Assembly (NCBI GenBank): GCA_035555975.1
Contig: DATMFV010000035.1
Span: forward strand, 1-64,000
Length of the DNA: 64,000 bases
Direction of reading: 5' to 3'
From: DATMFV01 sp035555975
Lineage (GTDB): Bacteria > Verrucomicrobiota > Verrucomicrobiia > Chthoniobacterales > Chthoniobacteraceae
Part shown: in pieces, positions 1 to 8,029 of the stretch
How the letters are laid out: every line of letters begins with the position of its first letter
Numbering within the stretch: position 1 is the stretch's first letter
The notes under the pieces: generated by a model
Seen by the model: only the letters and a program-made list of their open reading frames with translations
Database searches by the model: none
What the model was told of the DNA's origin: nothing
Position numbers and translations under genes: made by a program

Positions 1-57
1 CGTTTTCAGGACGGGGGCCATCAGGGAAAAAAGAGCGAGGAGAGGAAGCAGTTTCAT
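1..57 (-). CDS. Start of a secreted protein (cut off by window edge)
   Basis: Only the first 19 codons are in the window; the gene continues leftwards. The peptide begins M-K-L-L-P-L-L-A-L-F-S-L-M, one lysine followed by a hydrophobic run, as in a signal peptide, so the product is probably exported. It lies downstream of the sialidase-like gene on the same strand, and two identical operator-like 16-mers (93-108 and 176-191) sit just upstream. Nothing more can be said about its function. Confidence 0.5.
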   Translation of the reverse strand, partial: MKLLPLLALFSLMAPVLKT

Positions 58-92
58 GGGAAGAAGATGGGGAGAAGGCCGGGTTTTATTGA

Positions 93-191
93 TTCGAAAC
101 GATTCGAAACCCGATAAAAAAATGGATCTGAAGTTGCGATCGGCGGCAGGTTGATTTCGAACATTTTCAACTTTGTTCGAAACGATTCGAA
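93..191. promoter_or_regulatory. Two identical LacI-type operator candidates
   Basis: The 16-mer TTCGAAACGATTCGAA occurs exactly at 93-108 and 176-191. It is built of two self-complementary TTCGAA halves around a 4-base centre. A third version with two mismatches lies upstream of the sialidase gene at 1358-1373. The sites precede the gene that starts at position 57. The symmetry and the AACG centre resemble LacI-family operators; the cognate regulator is not in the window. Confidence 0.55.
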
Positions 192-235
192 TACCGGAGT
201 AAACCGTAAGGATCCAGTGATGTCAAAAGAAAAAT

Positions 236-1327
236 TCAGGCTCTCAAGCGCCAGCGCAGCAGATGGAGGCGCGCGTCCCGCTCGTGTGGCTGGCGGTCGT
301 ACCAGAGGGTGAGAAGGTCGCCCGAGTCGAGTTCCACGGTGCTCGGATAGCCGAAGTCTTTTCCTCCGCCGGAGGTAAGCTCAACGGGTTGGGACCAAGT
401 GACCCCGTGACCCGTACTGATCGCGACGCGATTTCCTCTCGGCTCGCGCCGGTGGCTGTAGGTGCAAAGGAGGTTGCCATTGCCAAGCCGCACGAGATGG
501 CTGGGATAGCCCCAAAGGCCCGTGGTGCGGAGTTGCGCCCAGGTGTGGCCGCCGTCGAATGACTCGGTTTGCAGAAGTTCACAGCGATGCGGCTCCTGAT
601 GATTGCGGATCTGAACGATGATCCTGCCATCGGCGGCTTCGACGGCGTGCAGTTCATGGTATTCGAGCGCACGGTGCTCGGGCATCGGCGTGATTTCCGA
701 AAGCTCCCGCCAGGTTCTTCCGTGGTCGAGCGATTCGGCGGCGCCAATCCGCCCCTGGTACGGCCCGCCTTTGTAGCCAAGCTCTCCGCCGGTGCTGAAT
801 TTTCCGGCGTAGAAAAGGCGACCGTCGGAAAGCAGAATGGGCCCATGCGGACTGCCGACCACGGTATCGACCTTTTCGCTCCAGGTCTCCCCGCCGTCGC
901 TGGAAACGACGGCCCAGCAGCCGAGTTCCCGGGTCCGGGTCTCCTCGTCGAGCGCATCCCGGATCGCAGCCCATTGGACGAGTTCCTCCCGGGTGTACGG
1001 CCCGGAAGGGTCGAACGCCTGATGGAGAAGGGTCTCGAAGCTGCGACTTGAAAACCAGGTCACCACCAGCGAACCGTCGGCGGCCTCGACCATGCCGGCA
1101 TCGCGGTCATCCAGAGGTCCCTGCGTCAGGGCCGACGGGCCGGTCCAAGTCCGCCCCTCGTCGGCCGACCGCCAAAGATGAACGCGGCCATACGGGCAGA
1201 CATGGTAATGCCGTTGCGCGGAGCAAACCGCAAAAAGCTCCCGGCTCTTCCGGCATCGGGCGAGAGTCGGCCAGGCCGCAAAACATCGCTCCGGCCCGAC
1301 GATCCGTTGGTCGAAAACTTCAATCAT
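236..1327 (-). CDS. Sialidase-like BNR/Asp-box protein
   Basis: The 363-residue product carries at least four Asp boxes (S-x-D-x-G-x-T-W): SADEGRTW, SSDGGETW, SLDHGRTW and SFDGGHTW. This is the signature of the six-bladed propeller of sialidases (GH33-type) and BNR-repeat proteins. Members usually remove terminal sialic acid or related sugars from glycans, but the substrate here is not known. The ATG at 1327 is chosen because the upstream reading frame crosses the operator region. I see no signal peptide from this start, so the protein may be cytoplasmic or exported another way. A perfect 14-base palindrome lies about 30 bases upstream, suggesting control by a LacI-type repressor. Confidence 0.8.
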   Translation of the reverse strand: MIEVFDQRIVGPERCFAAWPTLARCRKSRELFAVCSAQRHYHVCPYGRVHLWRSADEGRTWTGPSALTQGPLDDRDAGMVEAADGSLVVTWFSSRSFETLLHQAFDPSGPYTREELVQWAAIRDALDEETRTRELGCWAVVSSDGGETWSEKVDTVVGSPHGPILLSDGRLFYAGKFSTGGELGYKGGPYQGRIGAAESLDHGRTWRELSEITPMPEHRALEYHELHAVEAADGRIIVQIRNHQEPHRCELLQTESFDGGHTWAQLRTTGLWGYPSHLVRLGNGNLLCTYSHRREPRGNRVAISTGHGVTWSQPVELTSGGGKDFGYPSTVELDSGDLLTLWYDRQPHERDARLHLLRWRLRA

Positions 1328-1357
1328 GGGATGACAACAAGATTTGAATGGGAAAGA

Positions 1358-1373
1358 ATCGAAACGTTTCGAA
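1358..1373. promoter_or_regulatory. LacI-type operator candidate before the sialidase gene
   Basis: ATCGAAACGTTTCGAA contains the perfect palindrome TCGAAACGTTTCGA (1359-1372). It matches 14 of 16 bases of the two sites at 93-108 and 176-191. It lies 31 bases upstream of the sialidase start codon, where a repressor would block transcription. Confidence 0.55.
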
Positions 1374-1404
1374 TTGTAGCGAAATGGCATCCAATAGGAA
1401 GACC

Positions 1405-1420
1405 TTTTACCATGGTAAAA
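1405..1420. promoter_or_regulatory. Perfect 16-bp palindrome between sialidase and nrdR
   Basis: TTTTACCATGGTAAAA is a perfect palindrome in the intergenic region shared by the sialidase gene (left) and nrdR (right). It differs from the TCGAAACG operators, so it would bind a different dimeric regulator, or it may form a cruciform. It does not match the NrdR box that I know. Function is unknown. Confidence 0.4.
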
Positions 1421-1552
1421 CCTTGTTATCCCAAAAAGGAGAACCGATACCTGAGAAAAAAGCGGATCGGAAAGGCGGAAGTTGTGGGCTGCAAAACTTC
1501 CGGCCACAAGATGTTGTGCTCACTCTTTTTTTAGGGCATTTTGGTGGACGCC

Positions 1553-2038
1553 ATGCGTTGCCCCAAATGCGGAAACCTTGAAGATCGGGTGATCGATTCG
1601 CGCTCCTCCAAAGACGGGGAGGCGATCCGGCGTCGGCGCGAATGCACGGCCTGCCTGCACCGGTTCACCACGTATGAAGCGATCGAGCGGGCGCTCCTGC
1701 GGGTCATCAAACGCGACGGGCGCAGCGAGCCGTTTGACCGGAGCAAGCTGATCTCCGGAATCAGCAAGGCGTGCGAAAAGCGCCCGATCCTTGCCGCTGC
1801 GATTGAGAAGACCGTTGAGGAGATCCAATCCGAATTGGAGGCGGGACCGAGCCGCGAGGTCGCCTCCAGTGAGATCGGCAGCAAGGTGATGGAACGCCTG
1901 CACGCGCTGGACAAGGTGGCCTACGTCCGGTACGCGTCGGTCTACCGCGATTTTCAGGATATTGGCGAGTTTATCGACGAAATCCAGAGCCTCGAACGCC
2001 GCATCAAACCGAACATTCACCAGACGGAACTCTTCTAA
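1553..2038 (+). CDS. nrdR: NrdR, repressor of ribonucleotide reductase genes
   Basis: NrdR senses ATP/dATP and represses ribonucleotide reductase operons. The 161-residue product begins MRCPKCGN and has the N-terminal zinc ribbon (CPKC near residue 3, CTAC near residue 31). An ATP-cone domain follows from about residue 45 to 140 (KRDGRSEPFDRSKL onward). Length and domain order are typical. An in-frame TTG at 1541 also exists, but the ATG at 1553 gives the standard family start and has GGTGG just upstream. It is followed after only 6 bases by an ATP-cone-like gene. I see no ribonucleotide reductase gene in the window. Confidence 0.95.
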   Translation: MRCPKCGNLEDRVIDSRSSKDGEAIRRRRECTACLHRFTTYEAIERALLRVIKRDGRSEPFDRSKLISGISKACEKRPILAAAIEKTVEEIQSELEAGPSREVASSEIGSKVMERLHALDKVAYVRYASVYRDFQDIGEFIDEIQSLERRIKPNIHQTELF

Positions 2039-2044
2039 CCGCTT

Positions 2045-2608
2045 ATGATCGCGCTTATCGACGGAATGCCGCTCATCGAACTGGAGGATGGCGACGTTGT
2101 GGCGTTTGATCGGGCGTGGCTCCTGCGGACGGTGGCGCAGGCGGCGGGGCGCGCCGGTTACCAGAAGTGGTGGCTGGCGGAGCATGTCGTCGGCAGCGTG
2201 AGCGCGTACCTTTCGCTTCGCTTTTCGGGGAGCATCATCACGCTCGAACAACTCCACGTCGCGATCCGTTCCGCGCTGGAGACGATCGGTTATGCGGAGG
2301 TGGTCCCGCACCTGGCGCTCGGCGCGCCGGGCGCGGCGTTGTCGCTCGAAACGCTCGCCCGCGAGGTCGGCAGTGGCTACGAACTTCTCTTTTTCCGCCT
2401 GCTGGAGCGACGCTTGCAGGCGTACCTCGCCCGGGGGACGACGTTCTTCGAACTCAACGACCTCGCTTCCTGCGTGAAAGTCCTCCAGGCCCGGAAGGTC
2501 TGGACCCGCCAGTGCGAAACGTTGCGCGAAGAGATCGTCGCCTTTGTCCGCAACCGGATCGCCGCCCGCGATGGGGGGGCGGAAAGCGTGGTCATCCGGG
2601 TGCATTGA
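2045..2608 (+). CDS. ATP-cone-like protein downstream of nrdR
   Basis: The 187-residue product has no signal peptide or membrane segment. The stretch from about residue 20 to 90 (FDRAWLLRTVAQAAGRAGY, later ALETIGYAEVV) resembles the helical pattern of an ATP-cone, the nucleotide-binding module of NrdR and ribonucleotide reductase. The gene starts 6 bases after nrdR, so the two are probably co-transcribed. It could modulate NrdR or nucleotide metabolism; this is inference from context and weak resemblance. I do not recognise the family by name. Confidence 0.55.
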   Translation: MIALIDGMPLIELEDGDVVAFDRAWLLRTVAQAAGRAGYQKWWLAEHVVGSVSAYLSLRFSGSIITLEQLHVAIRSALETIGYAEVVPHLALGAPGAALSLETLAREVGSGYELLFFRLLERRLQAYLARGTTFFELNDLASCVKVLQARKVWTRQCETLREEIVAFVRNRIAARDGGAESVVIRVH

Positions 2609-2672
2609 CCCGGCGGTTTCCGCGCTCCGCCGCGCGTTTGAGGCGGAGGCGGGAGAATGGCGCGGCGTCGAA

Positions 2673-2693
2673 GTCCAACGCCGCGGTCGGCGC
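2673..2693 (+). repeat. Dispersed GTCCAAC intergenic repeat, copy 1
   Basis: The consensus GTCCAACRCYGCGGWCGGCR is found here, at 30916-30936 and at 48211-48231. All copies are outside or at the very ends of genes. Copies 1 and 2 sit between convergent genes and next to hairpins, which suggests a REP-like or terminator-associated element. Confidence 0.6.
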
Positions 2694-2727
2694 GGAGGCT
2701 TAACCCTCCAGGGGTTGCCTCCGCGCG
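2689..2727. terminator. Strong hairpin between convergent genes
   Basis: GCGCGGAGGC at about 2690-2699 pairs with GCCTCCGCGC at about 2717-2726, and TTAACCC/GGGGTT extends pairing into the loop. It lies between the convergent ends of the ATP-cone-like gene and the barrel gene, so it can serve both directions. There is no long T run. The left arm overlaps a dispersed GTCCAAC repeat (2673-2693). Confidence 0.5.
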
Positions 2728-2748
2728 TCAGGTCAACCGGTATTGGCC

Positions 2749-3666
2749 TTAAAACTCGCCGCTCACCTGAAAGCGGATGTAGGGCGCGGCGTCGGAGCTG
2801 TAAACCTGGTTGGCGCGGTGGAAGTCGAACTCGCGGTCAATCGCACACCCGCCCGCGAGGGTGATTTCCCAGTTGTCGCGCGGCTCGTAGGTGAACCCGG
2901 CGCCGACGCGGTATTCCGTGTAGTCGACCACGGTGTTGGAGAGGCGGCTGTCGGCGCGGCGACCGACCTTGTAGGAGCCGCCGATGAACTCACCGCCGAC
3001 CCAGATTTCCAGATTTTCATTCGCCTGGTAGATGATCTTCGGCTCGGGCAGATACCCCATGACGCGGAAATCGTCGTTGATAATCCAGATAATCCCGACC
3101 ATCGGGATGACCGGCCAGTCGCGGAGGATGGAGGTGGCGGCCCCCCAGACGCCGTACAGTTTCTTGTCGATGAAGGGGTAGAAGCTGCCGATTTCAAACG
3201 GGATGTCGAACGCGCCGGAAGTGATGTCGTGCTCGAAGTTCAACCCCGGGCGGACCTGCGCGAGGAAGCCGACGTGCCCTTCGAAGATGTAGGAGATGCC
3301 GACCGGTACGTTGATCGATTGCAGCGTGGTGGGGAGCAGCGACGTGGCCGAGCCGCCGAAGTCAAAGCGATCGTAGGTCGCGCCGACCTGGAAATACCAC
3401 TGGCCCTGGATCGGCACACGGCGGATGTACTCGAAGAAGTTGTGCATCGCGCTGCCGCGGCCGACTTCCTTGCTCGCAAACTCGATCCCGCTCGAAAAGA
3501 CGTAGCTGGTATCGATCTCGAGGGTGTTCAGGTTGACCTCGCCTTCGGTGCTGGCGTCGGGTTCGTCAAAGTTGATGTCCGGCGTGGCTTGCGCGAAACC
3601 GGTGCCGAGCGCGGCACCCAGGGTGAAGGCACAGCCGAGGGCGAGGGTGAGAAGCTTCTTTTTCAT
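2749..3666 (-). CDS. Predicted outer-membrane beta-barrel protein (DUF6268-like)
   Basis: The 305-residue product starts MKKKLLTLALGCAFTLG, a signal peptide probably cleaved after AQA near residue 27. The mature part alternates polar and hydrophobic residues in short aromatic-rich strands and ends in phenylalanine (VSGEF), as expected of an outer-membrane barrel recognised by BAM. It resembles DUF6268-type barrels known from Verrucomicrobiota and Planctomycetes; substrate or role is unknown. The ATG at 3666 is preferred over an upstream in-frame ATG at 3687 because it begins the signal peptide directly. It converges with the nrdR pair at a shared hairpin. Confidence 0.65.
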   Translation of the reverse strand: MKKKLLTLALGCAFTLGAALGTGFAQATPDINFDEPDASTEGEVNLNTLEIDTSYVFSSGIEFASKEVGRGSAMHNFFEYIRRVPIQGQWYFQVGATYDRFDFGGSATSLLPTTLQSINVPVGISYIFEGHVGFLAQVRPGLNFEHDITSGAFDIPFEIGSFYPFIDKKLYGVWGAATSILRDWPVIPMVGIIWIINDDFRVMGYLPEPKIIYQANENLEIWVGGEFIGGSYKVGRRADSRLSNTVVDYTEYRVGAGFTYEPRDNWEITLAGGCAIDREFDFHRANQVYSSDAAPYIRFQVSGEF

Positions 3667-3891
3667 GATGGTGGTTAGGGAGATCAAAGCAGGCGATCAT
3701 ACGGCGCTCCCGAGGTTCAAGAAAAGGTTTATGCGTCAAAACCGGCTGCTTTTCGCCATGAAATCGGCGAAAACCGGCGAAAGGACGGGAAAAAATGACC
3801 CCGACCGCGCCTTTTGGCATCCGCAGGAACGGGGCGAGGGTGTCTTTGCCCTTGCCGAAACGCCGAAAGGGTGTCCCTTGAAAGGAAACTT

Positions 3892-4902
3892 ATGAACCTG
3901 CCTCTTTCCATTCTGGACCTTGCCACCATTGTCGAAGGGACCACCGCGAGCGACACCTTCCGCGCCAGCGTGGAGGTGGCCCGGTATGCCGAGGAGCGCG
4001 GTTTCCTGCGCTACTGGTTTGCCGAACACCACAACCTGCTCACGATCGCCTCCTCCTCGCCCGCGGTCCTGATCGCGCATATCGCCGCCCATACGGAGCG
4101 CATCCGGGTCGGCGCGGGCGGAGTGATGCTGCCCAACCATTCGCCGCTCGTCATTGCCGAGCAGTACGGCACGCTCGAACGGCTTCACCCCGGGCGGATC
4201 GACCTCGGCCTCGGCCGCGCCCCCGGGGGCGATCACCCCGTTTTCGCCGCCCTGCGCCGCTCCCCGAACGCCGCCGACCGGTTTCCGGAGGATGTACTGG
4301 AACTTCAGGCGCTCTTCGGCCCCGCCCAACCGGGTCAGAAGGTGGAGGCGGTCCCGGCGACCGGCACCCGCGTGCCGCTCTATATCCTCGGCTCCTCCCT
4401 TTTCGGGGCGCAACTCGCCGCCGCGCTCGGGCTGCCGTACGCCTTTGCCTCGCACTTCGCCCCGGGTTCGCTGGAGGAGGCCGTGACCCTCTACCGGCGG
4501 GAGTTCCGCCCTTCGGAGCAGCTTGCCGCGCCGTACGTGATCACCGCCATGAACGTCTACGCCGCGGACTCGCCCGACGAAGCCGCGCGCCTCTACCGCA
4601 GCCACCTGCGCAACATGGCGCTCCACCTGATCACCCGCACGGGGGAGCCGCCCCCCGTTGTGAACGAGGAGGCGCTCTTTGCCTCCCCCGCCGGACGCCA
4701 TGCGCAGCAGATGCTCCATTACTCCGCCATCGGCACGCCGGGAACGATCCGCGCCGAAGTGGAGCGCTTCGCCCGGCATTCGCAGGCGGATGAGGTGATC
4801 ATCGTCACCAACATCGCCGACACCACGGCGCGCCTGCGGTCGTTTGAAATCGTCGCCGACGAGGCGCTCTCGATCCCTACCCCTTCACGGCTCCGGTCGT
4901 GA
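3892..4902 (+). CDS. LLM-class flavin-dependent oxidoreductase
   Basis: The 336-residue product is a bacterial-luciferase-like (LLM) protein of the YhbW/MsnO8 type. Recognisable features are the start LPLSILDLATIVEGTTASDTF, the RYWFAEHHN segment near residue 40, GAGGVMLPNHSPL near 80, and GRAPGGD near 110. Such enzymes use FMNH2 and oxygen to oxidise small organic molecules, and the substrate cannot be deduced. The ATG at 3892 is preceded by AAAGGA. The last 26 bases overlap, in convergent orientation, the end of the sugar permease gene at 4877. It is not obviously part of the neighbouring sugar operon. Confidence 0.85.
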   Translation: MNLPLSILDLATIVEGTTASDTFRASVEVARYAEERGFLRYWFAEHHNLLTIASSSPAVLIAHIAAHTERIRVGAGGVMLPNHSPLVIAEQYGTLERLHPGRIDLGLGRAPGGDHPVFAALRRSPNAADRFPEDVLELQALFGPAQPGQKVEAVPATGTRVPLYILGSSLFGAQLAAALGLPYAFASHFAPGSLEEAVTLYRREFRPSEQLAAPYVITAMNVYAADSPDEAARLYRSHLRNMALHLITRTGEPPPVVNEEALFASPAGRHAQQMLHYSAIGTPGTIRAEVERFARHSQADEVIIVTNIADTTARLRSFEIVADEALSIPTPSRLRS

Positions 4903-5800
4903 GCCCCGAAACAAAAAACCGCTGGCAGAAGAGGAAGATCAGGACAATCGGCGCGAGCATCAGCAGGGAGGCCGCCATCATCAGGTGCCACTCGAAACCG
5001 TACTGCCCCTGAAACGCCTGAAGGCCGAGGGGGAGGGTCTGCAAGGCCTTGCTGTTGGTCACCACCAGCGGCCAGAGGAACGAACCCCAGTTGCCCATGA
5101 AGGTAAAGATCGTCAGCGTGGCGAGCGCCGGCAGCGAAAGGGGGAGGATGATCCGGAAGAAGATGCCGCCGTGGCCGCAGCCGTCGATCATGGCGGCTTC
5201 GTCGAGATCCCTCGGCAGGCCCATGAAAAACTGGCGCAGCAGAAAGGTGCCGTAGGCGGAGAACATCGCGGGGACGATCAGGGCGAAGTACGAGTCGAGC
5301 CCCGCCAGGCGGCCGAAGAACGGGGCGTCGGTCGTGCCGCCAAGGTAGCGAAAGTCGAGCCAGTTGACCCCCGGGAAGAGGGCGCCGAGCACTTCGGGGA
5401 GAAGTTTCATGGCGATGAAATTGGGTAGCATCGTCACCACGCCCGGGACCATCATCGTCGCCAGGTAGGCAAGGAAAAGCCGGTCGCGCCAGCGCCATTC
5501 CAGCCGGGAAAAAGCGTAGGCGGCGCAGGCGCTGGTGAAGACCTGCCCCGCCGTGGCGAGCACGGCCACGACCAGGCTGTTGATATAGAAACGCAGAAAC
5601 GGGACCACCTCCCAGACGGCGGCGAAGTTTTTCCAGTTCCACTCTGCGGGCCAGAGCAGTTCCAGAAAGGAGTCGACCGCGCGCAGGCTGGTTTCGTGGC
5701 TGGAAAGGGCGGTGCTGACCATGAACGCCAGCGGCATCAGCATCGTGGCGGCGAGGGCGAGGAGCGGCAGGTGCCAGAGCGGAGAGGGCAAACGTTTCAT
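4877..5800 (-). CDS. CUT1 sugar ABC transporter permease (MalG type)
   Basis: This 307-residue inner-membrane protein has about six hydrophobic segments. It carries the conserved permease loop near residues 195-215 (LPRDLDEAAMIDGCGHGGIFFRIILPLSLPA), which contacts the ATPase. It pairs with the MalF-type permease upstream (ATGA overlap at 5797-5800) and the binding lipoprotein. It is the last gene of a seven-gene minus-strand run that begins with the dehydrogenase at 13368. No ATPase gene is present, so a shared MsmX/MsiK-like ATPase elsewhere is likely. Substrate is presumably an oligosaccharide released by cassette 1 enzymes. Confidence 0.9.
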   Translation of the reverse strand: MKRLPSPLWHLPLLALAATMLMPLAFMVSTALSSHETSLRAVDSFLELLWPAEWNWKNFAAVWEVVPFLRFYINSLVVAVLATAGQVFTSACAAYAFSRLEWRWRDRLFLAYLATMMVPGVVTMLPNFIAMKLLPEVLGALFPGVNWLDFRYLGGTTDAPFFGRLAGLDSYFALIVPAMFSAYGTFLLRQFFMGLPRDLDEAAMIDGCGHGGIFFRIILPLSLPALATLTIFTFMGNWGSFLWPLVVTNSKALQTLPLGLQAFQGQYGFEWHLMMAASLLMLAPIVLIFLFCQRFFVSGLTTGAVKG

Positions 5801-6705
5801 AGTGCGAGCTTTCTCCCGTTGAGTTTCCAGTTGACCAGCGTCACCATGAACACCAGCGCAAACATGACGCACGCCACGGCGGCGCTGTACCCCATTTCGA
5901 ACTCCACGTATGCCTTGTTATAGACATAGTAGCCGAGCGTGGTCGTCGTGCCGAAGGGACCGCCGCCCGTCATGATGTAGGCGGTCTCAAAACCGGACTG
6001 GAAGCCGTAGATCAACCCCATCGTCAGGATAAAAAAGGTGACCGGGGCGACCGAGGGCCAGATGACATGGCGGAAGCGTTGCCAGCCGCCCGCGCCGTCG
6101 ATGGCGGCGGCTTCGGTCAGTTCCGCCGGGACATTCTGCAAAGCGGCGAGGTAGAGGATCATGCTCGTCCCGCCGATGCTCAGCCAGCCGCCCATCAACA
6201 TCAGCGCGGGCTTGGCCCACCGGGGATCGCTCAACCAGTTGGGCCCCGCGATGCCGATGCTGCCGAGCACGCTGTTGATCAACCCGAGGTGCGGGTTGTA
6301 CATCCAGCGCCAGAGATAGAAGATCGCCACGCCGGAAAGGATGCTCGGCAGAAAAAAGACCAGACGGTAGAAATAGGTGCCGCGCAGCTTCTGATTGATG
6401 GCCAGCGCCAGGCCGAGCGAGCCGAGGATGTTGACAGGCAGCATCATCATCAGAAAAAGCGTGTTGTAGAGGTACTTCCAGAAATGGGGATCATTCGGCC
6501 GCCACCCCTCCACCGTGGCATGGAACCCGAGAAGTTCCCAAAAATTCGCCAGCCCGACAAAGCGCGGGCGGCTGACCAGATCCCACGAACAGAAGGCAAG
6601 CGCCACGGCAAAGAGGACCGGCCCGGCGGTGAATGCCAGAAACCCGAGGAAGTTGGGCAGCAGAAAGCTGACGACGGCCAGCCGGTCCTGAAATTGCTTT
6701 TTCAT
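5797..6705 (-). CDS. CUT1 sugar ABC transporter permease (MalF type)
   Basis: The 302-residue inner-membrane protein has about six hydrophobic helices. The EAA loop lies near residues 190-210 (VPAELTEAAAIDGAGGWQRFRHVIWPSVAP), the site of contact with the ATPase. The start ATG at 6705 overlaps the stop of the binding-protein gene (ATGA), and its own stop overlaps the MalG-type start in the same way, so all three are translationally coupled. It is typical of transporters for di- and oligosaccharides; the exact sugar is unknown. Confidence 0.92.
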   Translation of the reverse strand: MKKQFQDRLAVVSFLLPNFLGFLAFTAGPVLFAVALAFCSWDLVSRPRFVGLANFWELLGFHATVEGWRPNDPHFWKYLYNTLFLMMMLPVNILGSLGLALAINQKLRGTYFYRLVFFLPSILSGVAIFYLWRWMYNPHLGLINSVLGSIGIAGPNWLSDPRWAKPALMLMGGWLSIGGTSMILYLAALQNVPAELTEAAAIDGAGGWQRFRHVIWPSVAPVTFFILTMGLIYGFQSGFETAYIMTGGGPFGTTTTLGYYVYNKAYVEFEMGYSAAVACVMFALVFMVTLVNWKLNGRKLAL

Positions 6706-8009
6706 CTGTCTTGCGAATCCTTCCCCAGTCTCCGGCGGCGTTGGAGCCAATGTTCGAGATCGCCCTCCAACCCGGCCAGCACCGTCTCCACGGGGAGATC
6801 GGGCTGCGAGATCAACTCCTCCATGCGACCGCGCACCAGTGTGTCGACCTCCAGCGAACCGGGGGCGTTGAGCGGCACCTCCGCGCGCCCTTTCTCCATC
6901 GTTTCAGAGAAAACCTGCATTGATTCAGGCGGGCGCAGCTTGAGGAAGTCGTCGCCATACGCCCAGTCGCGGTAAACCGGCGTATAGCGTCCGCCGGAAA
7001 GGAGGGTATCGATCCCCCGTTTGGAGGTGTAGAATTTCACAAACCGTTTCGCGGCTTCCTTCCTGCGGCTCCCGCTCCAGACGCCCATGCCGCTGGCGTA
7101 GAGGCGGGTCACCGAACCGGCTCCCCCTTTTGGAAACGGGACGACATCCCAGCGGAACCGGGTCGCTCCTTCCAACTCCGGCGTCACCCACCGGCCATTG
7201 CAATAGAGGGCGACCTTCCCGTCGCGAAAAAGCGTATACCCTCCCTGTTCGCCCGCCATCTCCATCGGCACGACCGGGCGGCTCTGCGAAAGGGCGCGGA
7301 GAAACCCGAGGCCCGCCCTGGTTTCAGGAGTGTTGACGGTTACCTTCCGGGGGTGGCGAAGATCGTCGAAAAGCTTCCCGCCGAAGGACCAGATCATGGT
7401 GATCGGGATCGGGACCATGGTAGCGTAGTCGGTCAACGCCTGCGGGTCGCCATGCCGGGAACTGAGGCGGGGGGCAATTTTGAGGATGTTTTCCCAGGAG
7501 GCGAGGTCGTCGCGCGAAAGCCCGGCTTTCTCCAGCGCGTCGAGGTTGACGAACATCACGTGCCCGCCCGCGTGAATCGGGATCGCGTAAAAATGCCCCT
7601 CGCGCTCAAAGATCTCCCTGACGACCGGCATCAGTTGCGCGCGCCGGTCGGGCGGCAGCACATCGTCGAGCGGCTCCAGCAATCCCTTGTTGAGCCATTC
7701 GGTATAGCTTTCCAGGCCGATCATCATGACATCGGGCGCGACCTTGCCGACAAACATCGCCTGTAGCTTGTCGGTATAGCGTGCGCCGATCGGCAACATT
7801 TCAACCTTGATGTCGGGGTTCTCCGCTTCAAAGCGCCGGACGATCTCCTCGTCGAGCGCCTGCGTCGCCAGCGAACCCCAGAAGGCGTAGAGAAGCGTGG
7901 TCCGTTCATCGCTCCGGGGCGGGATGCACCCTGCCAGGCACAGAAATAGCGCCAGCAGGGGCAGCCATCGGCTCCGGCGGCGGCGCGGAAGGGCGTGCGT
8001 TCGTTTCAA
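6702..8009 (-). CDS. Sugar-binding lipoprotein of the ABC transporter
   Basis: This extracellular solute-binding protein (family 1) captures the sugar and delivers it to the two permeases encoded directly downstream. The N-terminus has arginine-rich residues, a hydrophobic run and a lipobox (LCLAGC), so it is predicted to be lipid-anchored. Typical SBP stretches include TTLLYAFWGS and VKFYTSKRGI near the C-terminus. No ATG fits; the TTG at 8009 gives about 435 residues and a good signal peptide, but the start is uncertain. The gene begins 20 bases after the PEP-CTERM gene. Confidence 0.85.
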   Translation of the reverse strand: MKRTHALPRRRRSRWLPLLALFLCLAGCIPPRSDERTTLLYAFWGSLATQALDEEIVRRFEAENPDIKVEMLPIGARYTDKLQAMFVGKVAPDVMMIGLESYTEWLNKGLLEPLDDVLPPDRRAQLMPVVREIFEREGHFYAIPIHAGGHVMFVNLDALEKAGLSRDDLASWENILKIAPRLSSRHGDPQALTDYATMVPIPITMIWSFGGKLFDDLRHPRKVTVNTPETRAGLGFLRALSQSRPVVPMEMAGEQGGYTLFRDGKVALYCNGRWVTPELEGATRFRWDVVPFPKGGAGSVTRLYASGMGVWSGSRRKEAAKRFVKFYTSKRGIDTLLSGGRYTPVYRDWAYGDDFLKLRPPESMQVFSETMEKGRAEVPLNAPGSLEVDTLVRGRMEELISQPDLPVETVLAGLEGDLEHWLQRRRRLGKDSQDR

Positions 8010-8029
8010 GATGGCGGTGAAAAAAGAGT

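Noticed and set aside
1328..1552. NrdR box in the nrdR promoter region
   Set aside because: The palindromes there (TCGAAACGTTTCGA and TTTTACCATGGTAAAA) do not resemble the ACACWATATWTTGTGT type box.
1520..2605. A long minus-strand frame opposite nrdR
   Set aside because: nrdR and its neighbour on the plus strand have recognisable domains; the opposite frame has low complexity and no motif.
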